From Ascaris suum (Eukaryota > Nematoda > Chromadorea > Rhabditida > Ascarididae), in NCBI GenBank assembly GCA_013433145.1, contig CM024178.1:6495260-6559259 (forward strand): DNA of 64,000 nucleotides, read 5' to 3'. The position numbers were made by a program, and so were the translations under genes. Of this stretch, positions 28,729 through 43,700 are shown one piece after another. Below the pieces are notes generated by a model. That model was given only the letters and a program-made list of their open reading frames with translations, was not told the origin of the DNA and did no database searches. Position 1 is the stretch's first letter. Each line of letters opens with the position of its first letter.

Positions 28729-31700
28729 ATGAATTCGGAAATACAGGTTAGATCGTTGTTTTGTTGTAAAAGATTTGAATTACGGTTTTGTGCATTTTTT
28801 TTCTCCTCCAAAATATTTGCACTAGTGTCTTAAAGATTGATTAATTAGTTGTTTAGTTGGAACGTTTTGCATGATCACCACTTAAAATTTCCGACTGTAT
28901 GGCATAGGGTAGCGCATTCGATCGGCTTCAGAGTGGATTATTTCGTAAAGAAAAATTTTGCATTTCGATGAGGAATGAAGAATATTTCACTGTTTGAAGT
29001 AGCATATTGCCAAGTTATATTGTTTTATTAATTGTTTGAATTTGTTTTATTTTATAGATAATAAAGCACATAAGTTTTAGCGAAAGTCCATCTAAACATT
29101 AAAGAGTTTAAGGTATAGGTGGCGGTGTAAATTCGAATTTCTTCCTACCACACGCAATTGCTGTGTTTCGGTCTTTTCAAATCGTATCGTTCATTTCATT
29201 TTGAGGGGCACTGCCACAATATTATGTTGAAAAATTCATAAACGCCTAAAATTTCAATATCGTAAATGTGCATGAAAGTTGGGAATTTGGAGTCGATTTA
29301 TTACTTCATTTTGCCAAAAATGTTTTCAGATTTTATGTCCTTAATGATAAATACTTATAAGAGGCATCTGATTGTATAAAATGCTTCCTAGTACTTTATT
29401 TCTTGTACATATTGCTTTGTTATTTAAGGTGCTCGACAACCTGTGCAAGATGCTCTATGAAAGCGTGGACAATGCTAACCGTCTACAGGCAGAGCGTGCA
29501 TTGGCCGAACTAGCTACTTCTCCGGAATGCCTTCAGAGGTGCACTCTGCTCCTGCAAAGTGGAACGGTTTGATTTGTGCTTCCGCTTTGTTCGTTCTATG
29601 AATGATGTCGAAAAATAAAGCTTTTGTCACTGTTGTAATTTAAACCTAAAAGTGTTGTTCTATATTTGCTCTATGTATAACTTAAAAATTCTTGTGTTTT
29701 GTATCTCGAAATTCGAAAACTCTAATTTCCGATAATGTTTTCGTAGATGAACTAATACGGTCCTTTTAGCTGTGATTAATTCGGACATATGCGGCATAAA
29801 AGTAATTGTATATTTAAGTGTACTTCATACAGACAAACGAACCGCGATAAAACTTTGGAGATGGATAAAATGCTGCATCTTTAACTCAAAGTCACAGATA
29901 TTATGAAATTAAATTTCGCCGTGCATTGTAGAGTTCTTTATTTGTCGACACGTTAAGCAGAGGCAGAGGCATTCTAACTGAATATTTAACTCTGAAATAC
30001 GATAGAATGTGAATCCATTAAAATTACGATGTTGATTTAGAGAAATTTCGAGGTGCTTAGCCATGCAAATTTTTATCATGTTGATGTAACTATTAATTAA
30101 GCGGCAGGTGAGGTGGATTTTTCATAATTTTACCTAAGAATTGATTTTTGAATTTGATTTCTGCAAGCAGTTACTTAGAGGCAGTTAATAAATTTGGTTA
30201 AGTTTATAGCTGATCATCTTCATAGAGTGCACTAATAGGTCTATGTGGAAGGTTATTCTTCTTCGTTGAGCTGTTCTCACGGGTATAATCAAGAACAACC
30301 TGGAAATATAGCGTATGTTGAAGTGTCGCTAATCGTCCTCCCATGGGTAGTATGGATGCGCTATTGCAGTGTTTGATATCACTCGAAACTTTTAACAGGT
30401 ATAATGCAGAGAAATTTGAATCGTTTAGGTTCCGTACGCACAATTGGTGGCGAGCAATACTTTATTGAAGTTGTTGACATCAAAAACGGGTGTCAATTTG
30501 CAACAGAGGCTCGAGCTTTGTGAGTTTTTGAAGAATTTTTTTGGAGGAAGGGAACAAATGTGGTCTTCAATTTTTCCCTTCCTCTTATAGGGAAGGGGTG
30601 TTGCATATGAATCAGTTATAACGTTTTCCGGGAACAGATTTTTCTTTTTTCAGACGAATGTAGAAGGTTGGTTTCTTTTGCGGCAGTCAAAATAGCTCTT
30701 CGATAATATTTCGAGGTATTGCATGTGATACTTCAAAAAAAGGGCTTTCGCTATCGGTTTTAAACAGTTCTCTTATATGGCTGATTCATTTAGCCGTTTT
30801 ATTCATTCAAATTCTCTTACGGTTGTTGCTAACTGAAACGGTTGACGGTTATCTTTACTTCTCTTCTAGCTACTTCCGGTCTGTGAAATTTTAATAATTG
30901 CTGCTGTATGTGCCAATATAATTTGTTCGTTAAGCAAAACTCATTAAAAGTGTTGTGATGGGTGTGCATTAAATTCATTGCGTTTATGGTTAGGGTTAGC
31001 CGTCGTTATACTGAACTTTGTATACTTAATGTAGTGTGTCATGAAACTTTTATATCTAAGGTACGTATTTACTGAATTATTTGGGAGAGCGTTCATCATC
31101 GTTGCCGCCTTTTGTCGTATCGTCATTGTGTCAGTTGTTTGCACGTCTCACCAAACTTGGATGGCTCGATTATGACCTCGAAACGAAAACTTTTCCGTTC
31201 AGAGAACCAGTAAATAGCATTGCTCGGCTCGCTGAAGTTCGTTCACCTTTTTTTTTTCTTTTCTTTTTTATTGCTTTATTTGATGATTCAAAATAATTGC
31301 ATAGAATTACTGCATGTTTGGTTTGTCTATTGCGTACTTATTATGCGTGAGAGAACCGATCAATCAAAGAGTATAGGAGAACGATACGGATTAAAGTTCT
31401 GCCAAAGCTTTTTTTCTTGTCAAAAGATTGAGCCGAAAAAGAACTGAAATCGAGGGAATCCAGAAAGGAAACTGCAACGCAACCCACTCTTGAGCTATAT
31501 ACTTCAAGCGTAATTTGTTCCATTTAAGGCACATTTTTATTTGAATTGCTTAAAGCGCAACGAGAATATTTCTTAAGGAGTAGTGCTTCATAGGGCATTG
31601 GTATTAAAATTATTTTCGATGAAAATGGGTTTGTTCATGGTGAACAATGGTTGTCGACTCAATATCTCGTTGAAGCAATTTATTCGCATGGTTTATTGTC

Positions 31701-34700
31701 GACGGATCGGTGAAGCATTACAATTATGTGCATATAGCTGGAATGATTTCAAAGAAATTATTCATTATAGGAGAGCGTTGACAGAGGTCTCCTGGCCGTG
31801 CAACTTCTTGCACTACTTGTCTCCGATATGAATACGGTTCCTTTTTTCATTTTTTCTTTGTTTATTTTTGTTGTTGATATTCTTTCCGGCAATTGTGTGA
31901 TATGTTTCCATCGAAGCCGATTAAACTTCTTTCAAATCATAGAACATTGAAAGTCATAAGAAATAATTTTATGGAGGAATGATAGAGAATTTAATGCTTG
32001 GCTCATTTAATGCTTATGTTGCACTGGAGGATAGTAGACGAGGAGGAGGGCTTTAATGTTAGATATCGGCGACCATCGTTCTTCTGATTATGAATTCAAT
32101 TCGAATAATTTGAATGATGCATTCTAGATGTCTCAAATTTCTTTCTATGAGTAACAACTCAACACAGCTTAAAAAACTTTCATTGCTTGCTATCATACTA
32201 TTCTTAAATATAGTTGTCCAGTTTTTGAAATTAGAAATAAAGATATTGGCTGGTAAATATAAAAACTTGTTTCGAAAAGATTTTCTGGTTCAGTACAATC
32301 CTAAATATGAAGCTGGTCTATGCACTTTCAGCTTAAAATCGCTTGGATTTCGCCACCTTGAGTTGAACGTTTTATTGCGTTTTAAAATCACTGACTTTTT
32401 CGTTGTTTTGAATTTATTTGCTTTAATATTCTCCTGTTTCATTCGATGTAATTTATCACAAGCTCATAGCATTTAGTTGTTTTCACGAGTCTTAGCACTA
32501 AATTATAATTCCCTCCCTTTCCGGGTCATCAGAGTGTGGAATAAATTTTCTCTTGACATCATCTTAGCGCCTAATGTCTTTGCCTTCACAAGTCGCCTGA
32601 AGCACCTCAACCTCGGGAAAATTTATGAGTTTCTCTTTGACTGACACCGGTTTTTGATCATCTTAATTGCTTGCATTATCTCTTGCTTTGTTTGCTCTTA
32701 TGCTTTAAGTGTTCTTTATTTTGCTTGTGAAATAAAGATTTCGACAGCGACAGACGTGATGGTTCCAAATTTGGAAATTTAAAAGGAAATAAGCTAAAAT
32801 GAGGTGCCAAACGTTTTAATCGTTTTGGATGAAAGTTTCGCGAAAATGTAACATTTCCAGAATCACATACGTTTCTGTTATCAGACGAGGTCGGTCATTT
32901 TCGAGTTACTTAAATTAAGCTCCTCCTAGCAGTTGCTATTCCTAGCAAGTTTCAATTTCACTATGTAAATAACGTGGTCGATGGTTTGTCAATTACAAAG
33001 TTACCAATTTTTGGCCAAAAATAGCCGAAAAAAATGGAAGTGGAGCGTCAAATGTGAAACGAATGCAGTTTCAGCTATAGTTCTTTTGGTCCCCCATGTT
33101 TGCGTTGTTTCGAGTTGAGTATTGATATGTGGAGTCATCGCAAGCATAGTTATTGAATGTGTATTTTTTTTAGATGGCAGGTGTTGATTCGATAAGCAAG
33201 CAGAGGAAGATTGCGTTAAGCTTCCGAGATTGCCATCTGCTCGACATTTTCAAGTTATCCACATCGATGCTTGAAAAGGTCATAGGAGCTAGCGTCGATC
33301 AAACACAGGTGTGATTTTGCTTTTCCTTTGTATGAAACAGGAAGGATGGGAAAGCTTGGTTAAGGCTCCTTTGAAAGAACAGCATAAAGTTTTTGAAAGT
33401 GGTTTGCGGCGGTCTAAGTTCGGCAAGGAGGGAGAGAGAGGAGGGGAAAGTGGTGATTGTTACAAAATTTTCAGATGGCTATGAAGTGATTGCATGCCGC
33501 AATACTCACTCGACGTATCTCTATTAAAGAGAATTTCCGGATTAAATTAGAGGAGAAAAAATGGAGATGGTGGAGTGTACATTGGAGACAAAGTTTGCAC
33601 TTTGTCTGGCATATGTGTCTTCTTTCTCGCTCGTTTTTTGTTGCTTCTTTGCAACTGCTTCACTTGTTTTCTTGGTATTAAAATGCCTGGTTCTCGGTGA
33701 GTTTTGTTATTAGTCTACTCCAAAGTGAACGGGCTTCTCTGTATAGCGTGACAGTGAAAAACTTTCCTACTTCCGGCGAATTTTAGAGAAGTTTCCTTCA
33801 CTGAAGAAATGTAAGAAATGATAGCACAGTCTTCATCAAAAAAAGCATTGTCCATAAATAGATTCGAACCCGCGACTTTCCGCTTTCCAGATGGAAAGTG
33901 GAAGGTTCACGAATTTGGATCCCATCTGTGGGCAATGTTTTCGCCCAATAATTAGAGGACAAATTGAGGCAAGATTTCTCATAAGATGTTAACCACCTAA
34001 AATGATCTTCATTGTTTCTGTCGAACCCTCTCCTTAATTTACAGAAGCATTCGTGGAGGTCTCACAATTCTCTGTTCATGGGAAAGCACTGCATTATTTG
34101 AAGAGCGATGTTTTCCTTGTGAAACTTGAAAACTATGTGTGAATGCCAGGAATCGGCGTTTATCGGTTTATTGGGAATTTCATGTAAACGATTTCAGTTG
34201 CAATTAGTGAACGGTCTTCTGCAACTCTCACTTAACTGTTTGACGTTCGATTTCATTGGCAGTTTATCGGATGAGTCGGGCGATGATAATGTCACTGTTC
34301 AAGTGCCTACCATATGGAGAATCGGTATCAATGCATTCCATTCTTGTTTATTAGTTAATTAATGAAGAATCCAACAAGTGAGGAAATGAGAAACGTCGTT
34401 GTAACCTGAAGTGAAGTGCGTAACCAAACAGGCTAAATAGAAACGCATTGGTTGGTCGCTGATCTTGAGGAAAATTAAAGATAGAGAATCAACGCTGGAA
34501 AGGGTTCAATACATTTGGCCTGTTTTTGTGGCAGTTAAGTCGAAACAATAGTATGATTACTGGATTGCTTTTGATTTAATGTGCAAAATTTTGTCGAGTT
34601 GAAATTCATCGGTACGAAAACTCACCTGTGAAAACATATCTAGATGAAGAGCAATCTAATAAATTTATACAGAGTTTTCAGCGTTTACGGATGGAGGAGT

Positions 34701-37700
34701 GATTTCGATGTTCTTCCGCCTTTATAATGTGTTGCCAATGGAGTTGTCTGGCAAAGTGTTGCAAAATATCGTGCAACTGAGTTCATTGCGGAGGACACTT
34801 TTCTCGTCCAATGAGCGGCAGGCTTACTTGGCAGAGATCGTGAAAGGCGTCAAAGCAGTCATGGAAAGACCCGACAAACTCAGGCAACAGGCGGGATTAT
34901 TATTTCTTTAATATTCATGAAATTTGCATACATTCGGCTCAAGTCGCTTCTTCGAACTCCTCCACTTTAACATGCAAAGAGCATACGTTATGTTGGTGAT
35001 GTCATAAGGGTATCCTTTATAAAGGCAGCGTTATTTGAAGGGTGCATATTATATAGGTGAGCACTGAAAGTGAATGAGGCACTTTTCAATCAGCCGTTTA
35101 TATGAAACCACATTGTAGATACTATTAGCGTGTTTGCAAAGTGGAGTTATAATTTTCCAGTGATTTTGCGGTGAGCTCAGTTTATGGTTGTTTGTGCAGA
35201 AGCGATGGGTTTGTAGAAATCAGTGCCGACATTGTGTGGTAGATCTAAGTTTAGATTCTGCTGGTTTAATGCGCTACGCTGGTGGGGCATGGTCGAGACC
35301 AATTTCGAAGAGGTGGCTTGAGTTCGCCATTAAAGGATGATGGAAACTACCGCTTTAAGCTACATTTCCCTACAGCTTTCGTTTTATGTTTCACCCGAAC
35401 GTTGCATGTAATATTCTGTTTTGATTTTCTGTAGTAAATTCCATTTAATTAGCATGTCTTCAAGTTTATTCTAGAGTTTCATCCCAAAAATCCCGTACTG
35501 CCTAATACTTTCAAAGATGAATTACACTAACAAGGAGAGGAAGTCTCGAACTCTGGAGGCGTCACATTTGTGACATTAATTTCGTATTCCGATCGCTCCA
35601 GGGTATTCCCTCTTCTTTTGCTATCGCAGAATCTAATCTCCTTATTTTTGGACGACTTTGAAGACTGGGATCTTCTTCCCGACCTCTCTTGACCGCACTC
35701 TTTCCTTCTCACATCCCTGCACATTTTGCTCCTCGAACAATATTTTCATGCGCACAGCATTGTCGCTTGAGTGTTCATCGAAGATGCATTGATGCTTCCT
35801 TATCGGTAGTTTCTGGTTTTTTTTTTTGGATTGGGGCATGCAGTCATTTCTGAGTTTATGAGAAGTAAGCATCCATGGCTAGTGATTCTCAGTCGATGTG
35901 CGTTCGTTATTTGTGTACAAAAGAGATGAACCGAAAAAAAATCTCGTGATTGAAAGTAATCGATTCCACGATTTCGTGCAGGATAGCATTCGGATCCAGA
36001 ATAAGTTTTGGAGTTCAACTCATTCACTATACATGTTGTAGTTTGGGCGGAAGGAATCCTTACTGTAATGTGGAGAGATGATTTGTAATGGACACAATTC
36101 CTTTGGGAAGTCACAAATGAGTAGCATAGTCAGAGAAGAGAAAAGCGTTGAGGCTGCTTTTTATTGGGTTTATTACGCTGAAGTGGTGCACTGAAAAGTA
36201 ATCAGTTTGCACGATTACCTGCAATACTCTAAAAAGGGAATGAAATGATATTATGTTGATGGTTGATTGTTTTCAGGAGAGTTTTCACGAGTTCTGCCGT
36301 GTGGTATCGCGATTGAAGAGCAACTATCAGCTGTGTGAGTTGATGAAAGTAGAGGAATATGCAGGAATGATGGCCTTGCTTGCCGACTTCACTATTCATA
36401 GCCTCAGGGTGGGAGTTTTGTTGTGTTGTTAATTATCATCGTTGCCTTCGCTAATGTTTTGTCTATCATTTACAAGCTTTACCGTCTTGCAGTGCTGTAA
36501 TACTTCTTTAAGTTCTTTGAATTCTCATGTTATTAGTATAGTGGTTGTAAATGATTGTGTTAAAGGTTATTAGTTAGCAGTAACTATGGCATTGTCTGAC
36601 ATTACTAACAGTTACTATAGTACTTCATATGTGTATAACTGTGTTACAGTTAACGCTAGTTAATAGAAAAAGTTAACTAACTCTAACGTCATTACTAATT
36701 TTTAGCGCTAATTAGTAGTAATAGTTAACTAACACTAACCTAATCACTAATTTAACATTACAATTAGCAGTGATGTTATAAATTGCAAGTTTTCACTAAT
36801 CAGTTACACTACTAAATAATCAAAGTAAACTGGAGCATTATGTAAGTGTCATTGTATGTAGTAAAAGCCCTCACTTGCAATCTAGGGTGTTTTAGTTTTC
36901 TGACGGCATTGCTGACTGATACGTGTTAAGGGCGATCGCGATTGATCGCAGTCCCATCTAATCGAGACTCTAATTGCGTATGTTTTCATTCTCGCCTTAC
37001 TAGGAATAGGGTGATTTTCGACGCGATTTATGGTGCATATGTCAGCTGTTTAAGGTGGCATTTCGATCGGCATTGCAAATAGATTTAGAAAATAATATCT
37101 AAGTAAGCTGGAAGAAAATGTGGTATATTACAAAAGTTAGAGTGGCATATGTGACAAAAATGTGATGGGAATAGAAAAATATGCTATGCTTATAAGCGGC
37201 ATGAGCCGCAATGTTATATGTTATCCAGTTCAGCCAAAATGGATGCAAATACGAGATATCTGCGTTTAGCGAGCTCAACGAGTTGATAAGTTGAGGCAAA
37301 TAGTACGCGCTGTCCTACCATATTTTGATAATTAATGAAATGTGGGCGATCACTGCAGTTATTATCAACCATAATTTTAGCTGCGATATAAACCTCATCA
37401 CTGGCAATGCATAATTTTGACTCAGTTGAAATCTGTTTTTATAGGCATATGAATTTTCGGTGAATAGCACTTACTATTTGCTATCGTTCTGGCAAAGGAT
37501 GGTATCATCGGTGCCCTATGTAAAAGCCACCGATCCGCATTTACTTAATTTATACTGCCCAAAAATCACGTCTGCATTCATCGAAAGTCGTCTCGAATAT
37601 GCTAAAGCTGTTGTTAGGTTTGTTTACAACTGATTCATCTTTTTTTTGCAACTGGCATTTTATCGGCTAGAATTTCAGGTTGTTTTAGGTAAGTGAACGA

Positions 37701-40700
37701 AAATATTGGGAAACTCGAATTAGAAATCTCGATTTTTTTGACTGCAACGCTTTTTCGGGAGCAAGCGTTGAAGATAAGCGTCACAAAGGCGCTATTAACA
37801 TCGATGGGTGGACACCTACCAGAAAAAGATGATTTACAAGTCTTTCAGGCTTTCAAGAGAAAAGGTATCATAAATGCTGCATAAGTTGAAAGTGCTGTGC
37901 TTTGTTCCCTCAAGCACTGTAATTTTTGCTCTTAGCTGTTGCAGACTTTTGTTTCGGCGTATCTGTTTAATTGTATTTGACCATAAACACGGCAACTCTC
38001 AGCTCTGATCAGTCAGTAATATGAGACTATCATTCCTAGCAACTTCATTGATCAGCGACATAGTGGTGTTTTAGAGGAGAAGTACCAGAGGATCCGTTAG
38101 ATGATCAGGTATCAATACAACAAGTTATGGAGCAATTTGCCATCATATGCCGCTGTGAATATGATAAATCAGCCCAGTTGATGATCACACTGTTTGATCA
38201 TGACTTCGCCATTTTCGAAAGGGCTACAAACCCACCGGTTACTCGTTAATCTCTCTTTTTTTACTTCATTCACTACCTGTTCATTGTTTGCATCCGTTTC
38301 GTCAATATTTGACAAAAATAAACGAAGTAAAAGTTCTGAAATTCGCCCAGAATTCTAGCGTTTGGAAATGAAAAGTTGTTCTGTAGTAGCGGGAACGGAC
38401 AAACTCCGCTGTTAAAAACGAGCTTTTGAGCATTTGATCATGAAGCAGAAAGGGGGAAGGAGATGAGGAATATGAAGGAGAAGACAGCTAATCTCCTTCT
38501 GCTCGAAGAGCAATTTTTTCACTTTTCATCACCGAAATTCGAATCGGTCTTTCGAAGCTTAAGAGTTTTACCAGCCATCCTTCTTTCGCCATTATCCTGA
38601 GATTCGTGAATTCTCGACTTGTATTTTCAACTTTCTCCAGGTTTTATTTTCACCTTCCAGGTGAACACAGTTTCACTTTTTTCTAGAGGTGCCTCTTCCC
38701 ATCTCCGTTTTGAAGTATTACGTGCCTTTTCTTCCATGCAGTCTGCAGTCTTTTCTTCTATGACCATATGAATGAAAATCTTTCATTTCAAAATTTAATG
38801 TTACGTGTTGGTAGTCGAATGTTGGCCACACTTCATCCATATAGCGTCAGTTGTGACCATTCAAGGTTCACATGATTCCTTTTTCTCGAAGCTGTTTCGT
38901 AACATGACAGTTGCTTTGATTCTACTAAAAGTTGTTATAGAGCGCCGATGTGAACATATCAGTAGTGCGCCTCACGTGGTTGGTGACAATAATCGGTGCA
39001 GCAGTGCAAGGCAGAGCAGCATTCAGCAACTCGGATGAGCACGACGTTGTCGATGGTGATCTTGTCTGCAGGTTGCCCTAATTATCTTCAGTCGTTTTAA
39101 ATAATATTGATTACATGTTGTAAGTGGGTCTAAATTGAATTCATTCTGATAGAAGATATTAGTACCATTGCGTGAGCAATCCGCGAATGGCAACGGGTAG
39201 TCTCATTCTACAGGGTGTCTTTTCAAAAGCACACTTCATAAAAAAATTGCAGCTTACCTTTCCGGCATTTTGGTAAATCTGTTGGTCACGATTGAAGCAC
39301 GCAGGCCAACACTATGTGAGATGCAAGAAGATGAATAAACATGTCTATGCTGTATTGTTTATAGTGAACTCCACGATATTCATATAATCCTCGAAGTTTT
39401 TGGGAAGGGGAAATTGTTTCTGTCAGGATACTTTTGAATTGGTGTAACCATACTGTTTAATGCTTCGGGTATATGAAAATATAAATGATCGATGCTTGTG
39501 ATAGAATTCTCTTCGATTCAAATTAGACTTCAGTGGTAAGCATGTATAATGGTGAGTTGGAAGTTCTTCCAGAAGGAAGACGAGTAAAAACAGGTGAAAA
39601 ATAGGTTTTTTGAGAGATTTTTTTGTGAAGAAAGAAGGATGGAGATTGTGAGATGATTTTATTTTCCAGAAGTTTATAAAGAAGCTGATCGAAAGAGAGG
39701 AGTTTATTTAAGGCAGTACTATAGCTCAATATGTTTCAGGGTGTTGAAGTTAATGGAACTGTCTGATGGACGATTGTCGACTGGCGTACCTGGCAATCTA
39801 AAGCTGGAAATGGCATTCCTTTATACGTTGGAGCAATTCAGGAAAGTGTATGTCAGCGATCAAATTCAGAAACTCGGCAGGGTGTATGATCAACTGGAGA
39901 AGAATTTGGGATTGCAAGATGAATCAGCTGTACTTGTCGTATACGTGAGGAAAATGTACGTTTTTTGTTGAAATAAGGGGAAAATGCACATCATGATTGA
40001 TTAAATTGGAACTTTGAAATCGATATGCTCATATCTGCCAAAAACTTGACCAATTGCCGGTGCTTGGTTGATGCAAGCTCTTAAAGTATTCGTCAATTCA
40101 GTTTTTTTTTGGTGGTTTGGAAAAGACCTTTCTAGAAGTCAAAAATATTCGATCTCACTTATACATCAACTGAAAATTATAAAGGTGATTGAAATGTTTG
40201 GTATTAATTGTACAACTACAGCAATAAGGTCTGGAAGTAATTTCCAGATTTGAAAGTTGTTGCAGTATTAGAGAGCTGCAGTATAAATTTAGTAGAACCA
40301 CATTGTTCCTCAAATATTAGATGTCTGCATTTGTCTTTTGTTGTTATTGTTGAAATTTATTTTTGAGTTTGCAAACATTTTTGTTTATAGCATTGTGGCG
40401 AACAAAATCGTTGCATTATAGAATAACCAACCTGAAGTATTGGGCTCGTGAGGAGAAGCTCATCGATCAGACCCTTAATCTTCTCAATGAGTTGTCTTTG
40501 GGCTATACTGCTGCCAGACGACTTGTTCGACTTCCCGACATTCAACTACTTCTCAACAATCATACTGTAAGCAAATGTGTCTGCCGATTCAATAAGCAAT
40601 TCAGTCGCTTTTTTGCCTTAATAGGAGCTTTAAAGATGGTGGGTTTAAGTATTTGAAGCATTTATTTGGTTACTTTTGAATGCGTAGATTGAAAGTAGAT

Positions 40701-43700
40701 GTTTCATTATCGGAAATGGCGTTTGTGTAACTTAAGCTGACTTTCTAATACAAAAGATTCACGGGGGAAGTAGGCCATAACCTGGTACTAACCGTAACGA
40801 GTGAGAGAGCTGATCCAGTTGAGAAAACAAAAATATCACACAAAATGGAGAATAAAGGCGTAATAAGTGAGTATAAGGAGAAATTATATAATGAACTGTA
40901 AAAAAAAGAAGAACGTTTCTGAATCGGAAGGAGATTCAGCAAATGAAGTTGTAAGCGATCGAACGAACTCTGTGCCATGCAGAGCAGTTTATACAAGTAA
41001 GTTTGAGAACCACCTGCAGACCAAAAAGACGATTCGACAGCCGAATTTCGATTTCTGTTGAATGTTTTTGAAAATACGGTGGCTGCTGACTGTCAATAAG
41101 CAGTTGAGCGAAAGCTTGTCGAATGATAGATCACCGGGCACATTTAAATACGCATTCTTTGAAAGTGTTCTCCTTTATGACAAACGTTTCATTTATATGC
41201 GTGTATAGAAATTTGTCATTGGTCTAATCTTCGGCTGCCTGCACTTGTTTTGTTGCAAATTGGCCAACGGCTGAGATGAGGAGGAGGGGGGGGGGGAGGA
41301 AGGGAAGGAAGAATGAGGATAAATTTTCAGGTGATCTTTTTATTTTCTTTTGTAGGCGCAACATTTTGCGTTTCTGTCATCAGACACCGACCTGGTCACG
41401 ATGCGATCTCGAACTACATTCTACGCTTCATTGATGCGCCTTCTCTGTCTTGATCTCAGCGAAGATGATCCTCTATTTATTTCGTTTATGCAGCCACTCA
41501 CCGGTTAGATAGTTCATTTATTGTCTTTATTTTTTGTCCACTAAGTAGGGAAAAGACGGAAAGGCAAGAGCGAAATAAAATTGGTTTCGCTTATTTCGAT
41601 ATTTGATAACGAGTTCAAGTGGATATTCAGAATATATTCAAAACGATTAAATGCATATATATTCAGAATTGCTCGCAAATCAAGATATATTATTAGATCT
41701 TCAGATTCGAGGTTAGCTGATGCATTCAGAATCTCGATTTCCATTGCTTTATAACTACTTTATAATTACGATGCAGGACATCTAACAGCGTAATTTATTT
41801 TGGGTTATGCGAACATCATTAAAGCCAATATTTTTGCAATATCGGTAGTGCATAGGTGGAATTCATTGACAGTATTGAAAATAATCAGTGGTGATTGCTT
41901 GCAGATACGGTACGTGAAATCTGTGATGTATTCGCTATGAATACACCGTCGGTGGATCAGGAACGCGTTCAGGTTATTTTCATAATAGCGCATTGTTTCC
42001 TCATCGTCGATCGTCAATTGATTAAGAAAAAGGATAGGGGAAGATGTTTACGAATGTGGGCGACGTCAATATCTATGGCGAAATGTGCTGATTTCGAAAG
42101 AAGACGCATTGATGCAGGGAGTCTAGGTGAAGAACATAACTGCTAGGAGATGGAAGCTCGCCATGCAGTTCCTCGAAATTTTCGACTCTTGGCACAAAAA
42201 ATGTGATGACGTTCAGGGACGGTAATGATGTCGAGATAATTTGGGAAGCAATAATTCGATTTCAAAGTCGCAAGCGTTAAAGCGCTACACAGGATTTTTG
42301 TAACAATTGATTGATGTGTGAGATGATGTATTTGGTTCGATTTCTTTTAGGACAGTGGTTGACTGAGTAGCACCTTACTGAGACCAGTCCGTAAAGAAGG
42401 GTATATTTGATCTAACTTGTGAAGGCAACCTTTGGATAGGGATGGACTGGGCGCGAAAAAGAAAGAAAGTCAGCAATACACCTAAAAAGGCAAACAGTCG
42501 CACTACAACTTAGGACGTTTCAGGGCCGGGAACCGGCAGCTGGAGGTTTCCTGTTAAACGCAAATGCCGAATTTTTGATTTTCGGCCTGCAGCTTAGTGA
42601 AAAGTACGATTGATATAAAATGTCTTGGAAATGGCTTATTGGAAGTATTGCTGGAAGATGGAAATGTTTCAGAGGGCAGTTATTGGCCTTTGCCGAGATA
42701 TTCGTGGAGTGGCGATCTCATGCCATACAAAAATGGTTTACGCAATGCTCTTCGATTGGCTGTTAGTGGTTTTGACTGATTTTTTTCTTTACATTTCTGT
42801 GCATGACGGGAATGGAGGGAGGATTGATGGAGTTATGTGGCAGGGATTATGGGGTTTTAACTTTATTCACCATTGTTTTTGGCAGTCTTCTTCCTTTAAA
42901 AAAATACGTTTGGCATAAATAAACGACTTGCATCTTCTGTATTCATAGGATATTCCCTGATGGTCTCTAGCAGAAGTAGATAGCAAAAAAGGATAAGCGC
43001 TAAATTTTCATTGTTTCAGATATCCGAACGTGTTCTCGATCATGGCCCGTTCGGTGGAGCTTTGGACAGGTTGTACTGATGTGGTGAGCCCAGTGTTGAA
43101 GTTATTGTGCGAATTGTGTCAAAATAAGCAGCAACGACTTCAGTTTGAGATGTCATCTTGCAGCGCCGTTCTACTCTTTAGAGAGGTTTCCAAGATTATC
43201 TGCACATATGGTAGGTGTTTGTATGCTTCCAATGTGTTTCTGTCATTTCGGGTGTTTTTCTTTCGGTTAGGAAGGTAGAGATTAATAAATCGAGTTCGGG
43301 CATAGAGATTTATGTCCTTTGAGATTATCAATTGCCTTCTTTGAATTTTTCTTCATCGTAAGATAGGATGTCGATGTGGAGCATTCACAACGCTGCAAGC
43401 TCTTCTCTGACAAATTGGCTTCCCATAGAACCTGGACATCGTATTCTTTTAAGGATCTTGTAGTGGGGAGGATGAATCAAACAAGATGAAAAGACTTTGT
43501 TGTTCATTTATTTTTAATAATTGAAGTACTGGAAATTGAAATGAGACGGATTGAATTGGATTGCTATGGCTTTATTTCGATAAAACAGTTCTGCTAATAA
43601 ATGCATTGTTTTTCTTCGCCCACTCATCCCATTTATTATCTTACGTTTAAGGAGAACGAATGTTGGCTTTACCAGCTGTGCAGCCGGAAAACGCATACCG

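Noticed and set aside
37693..37884. 63-codon frame in exportin-7 intron 10
   Set aside because: The conserved protein runs continuously from the exon ending 37617 to the exon starting 38075, so it is intronic; no motif was found.
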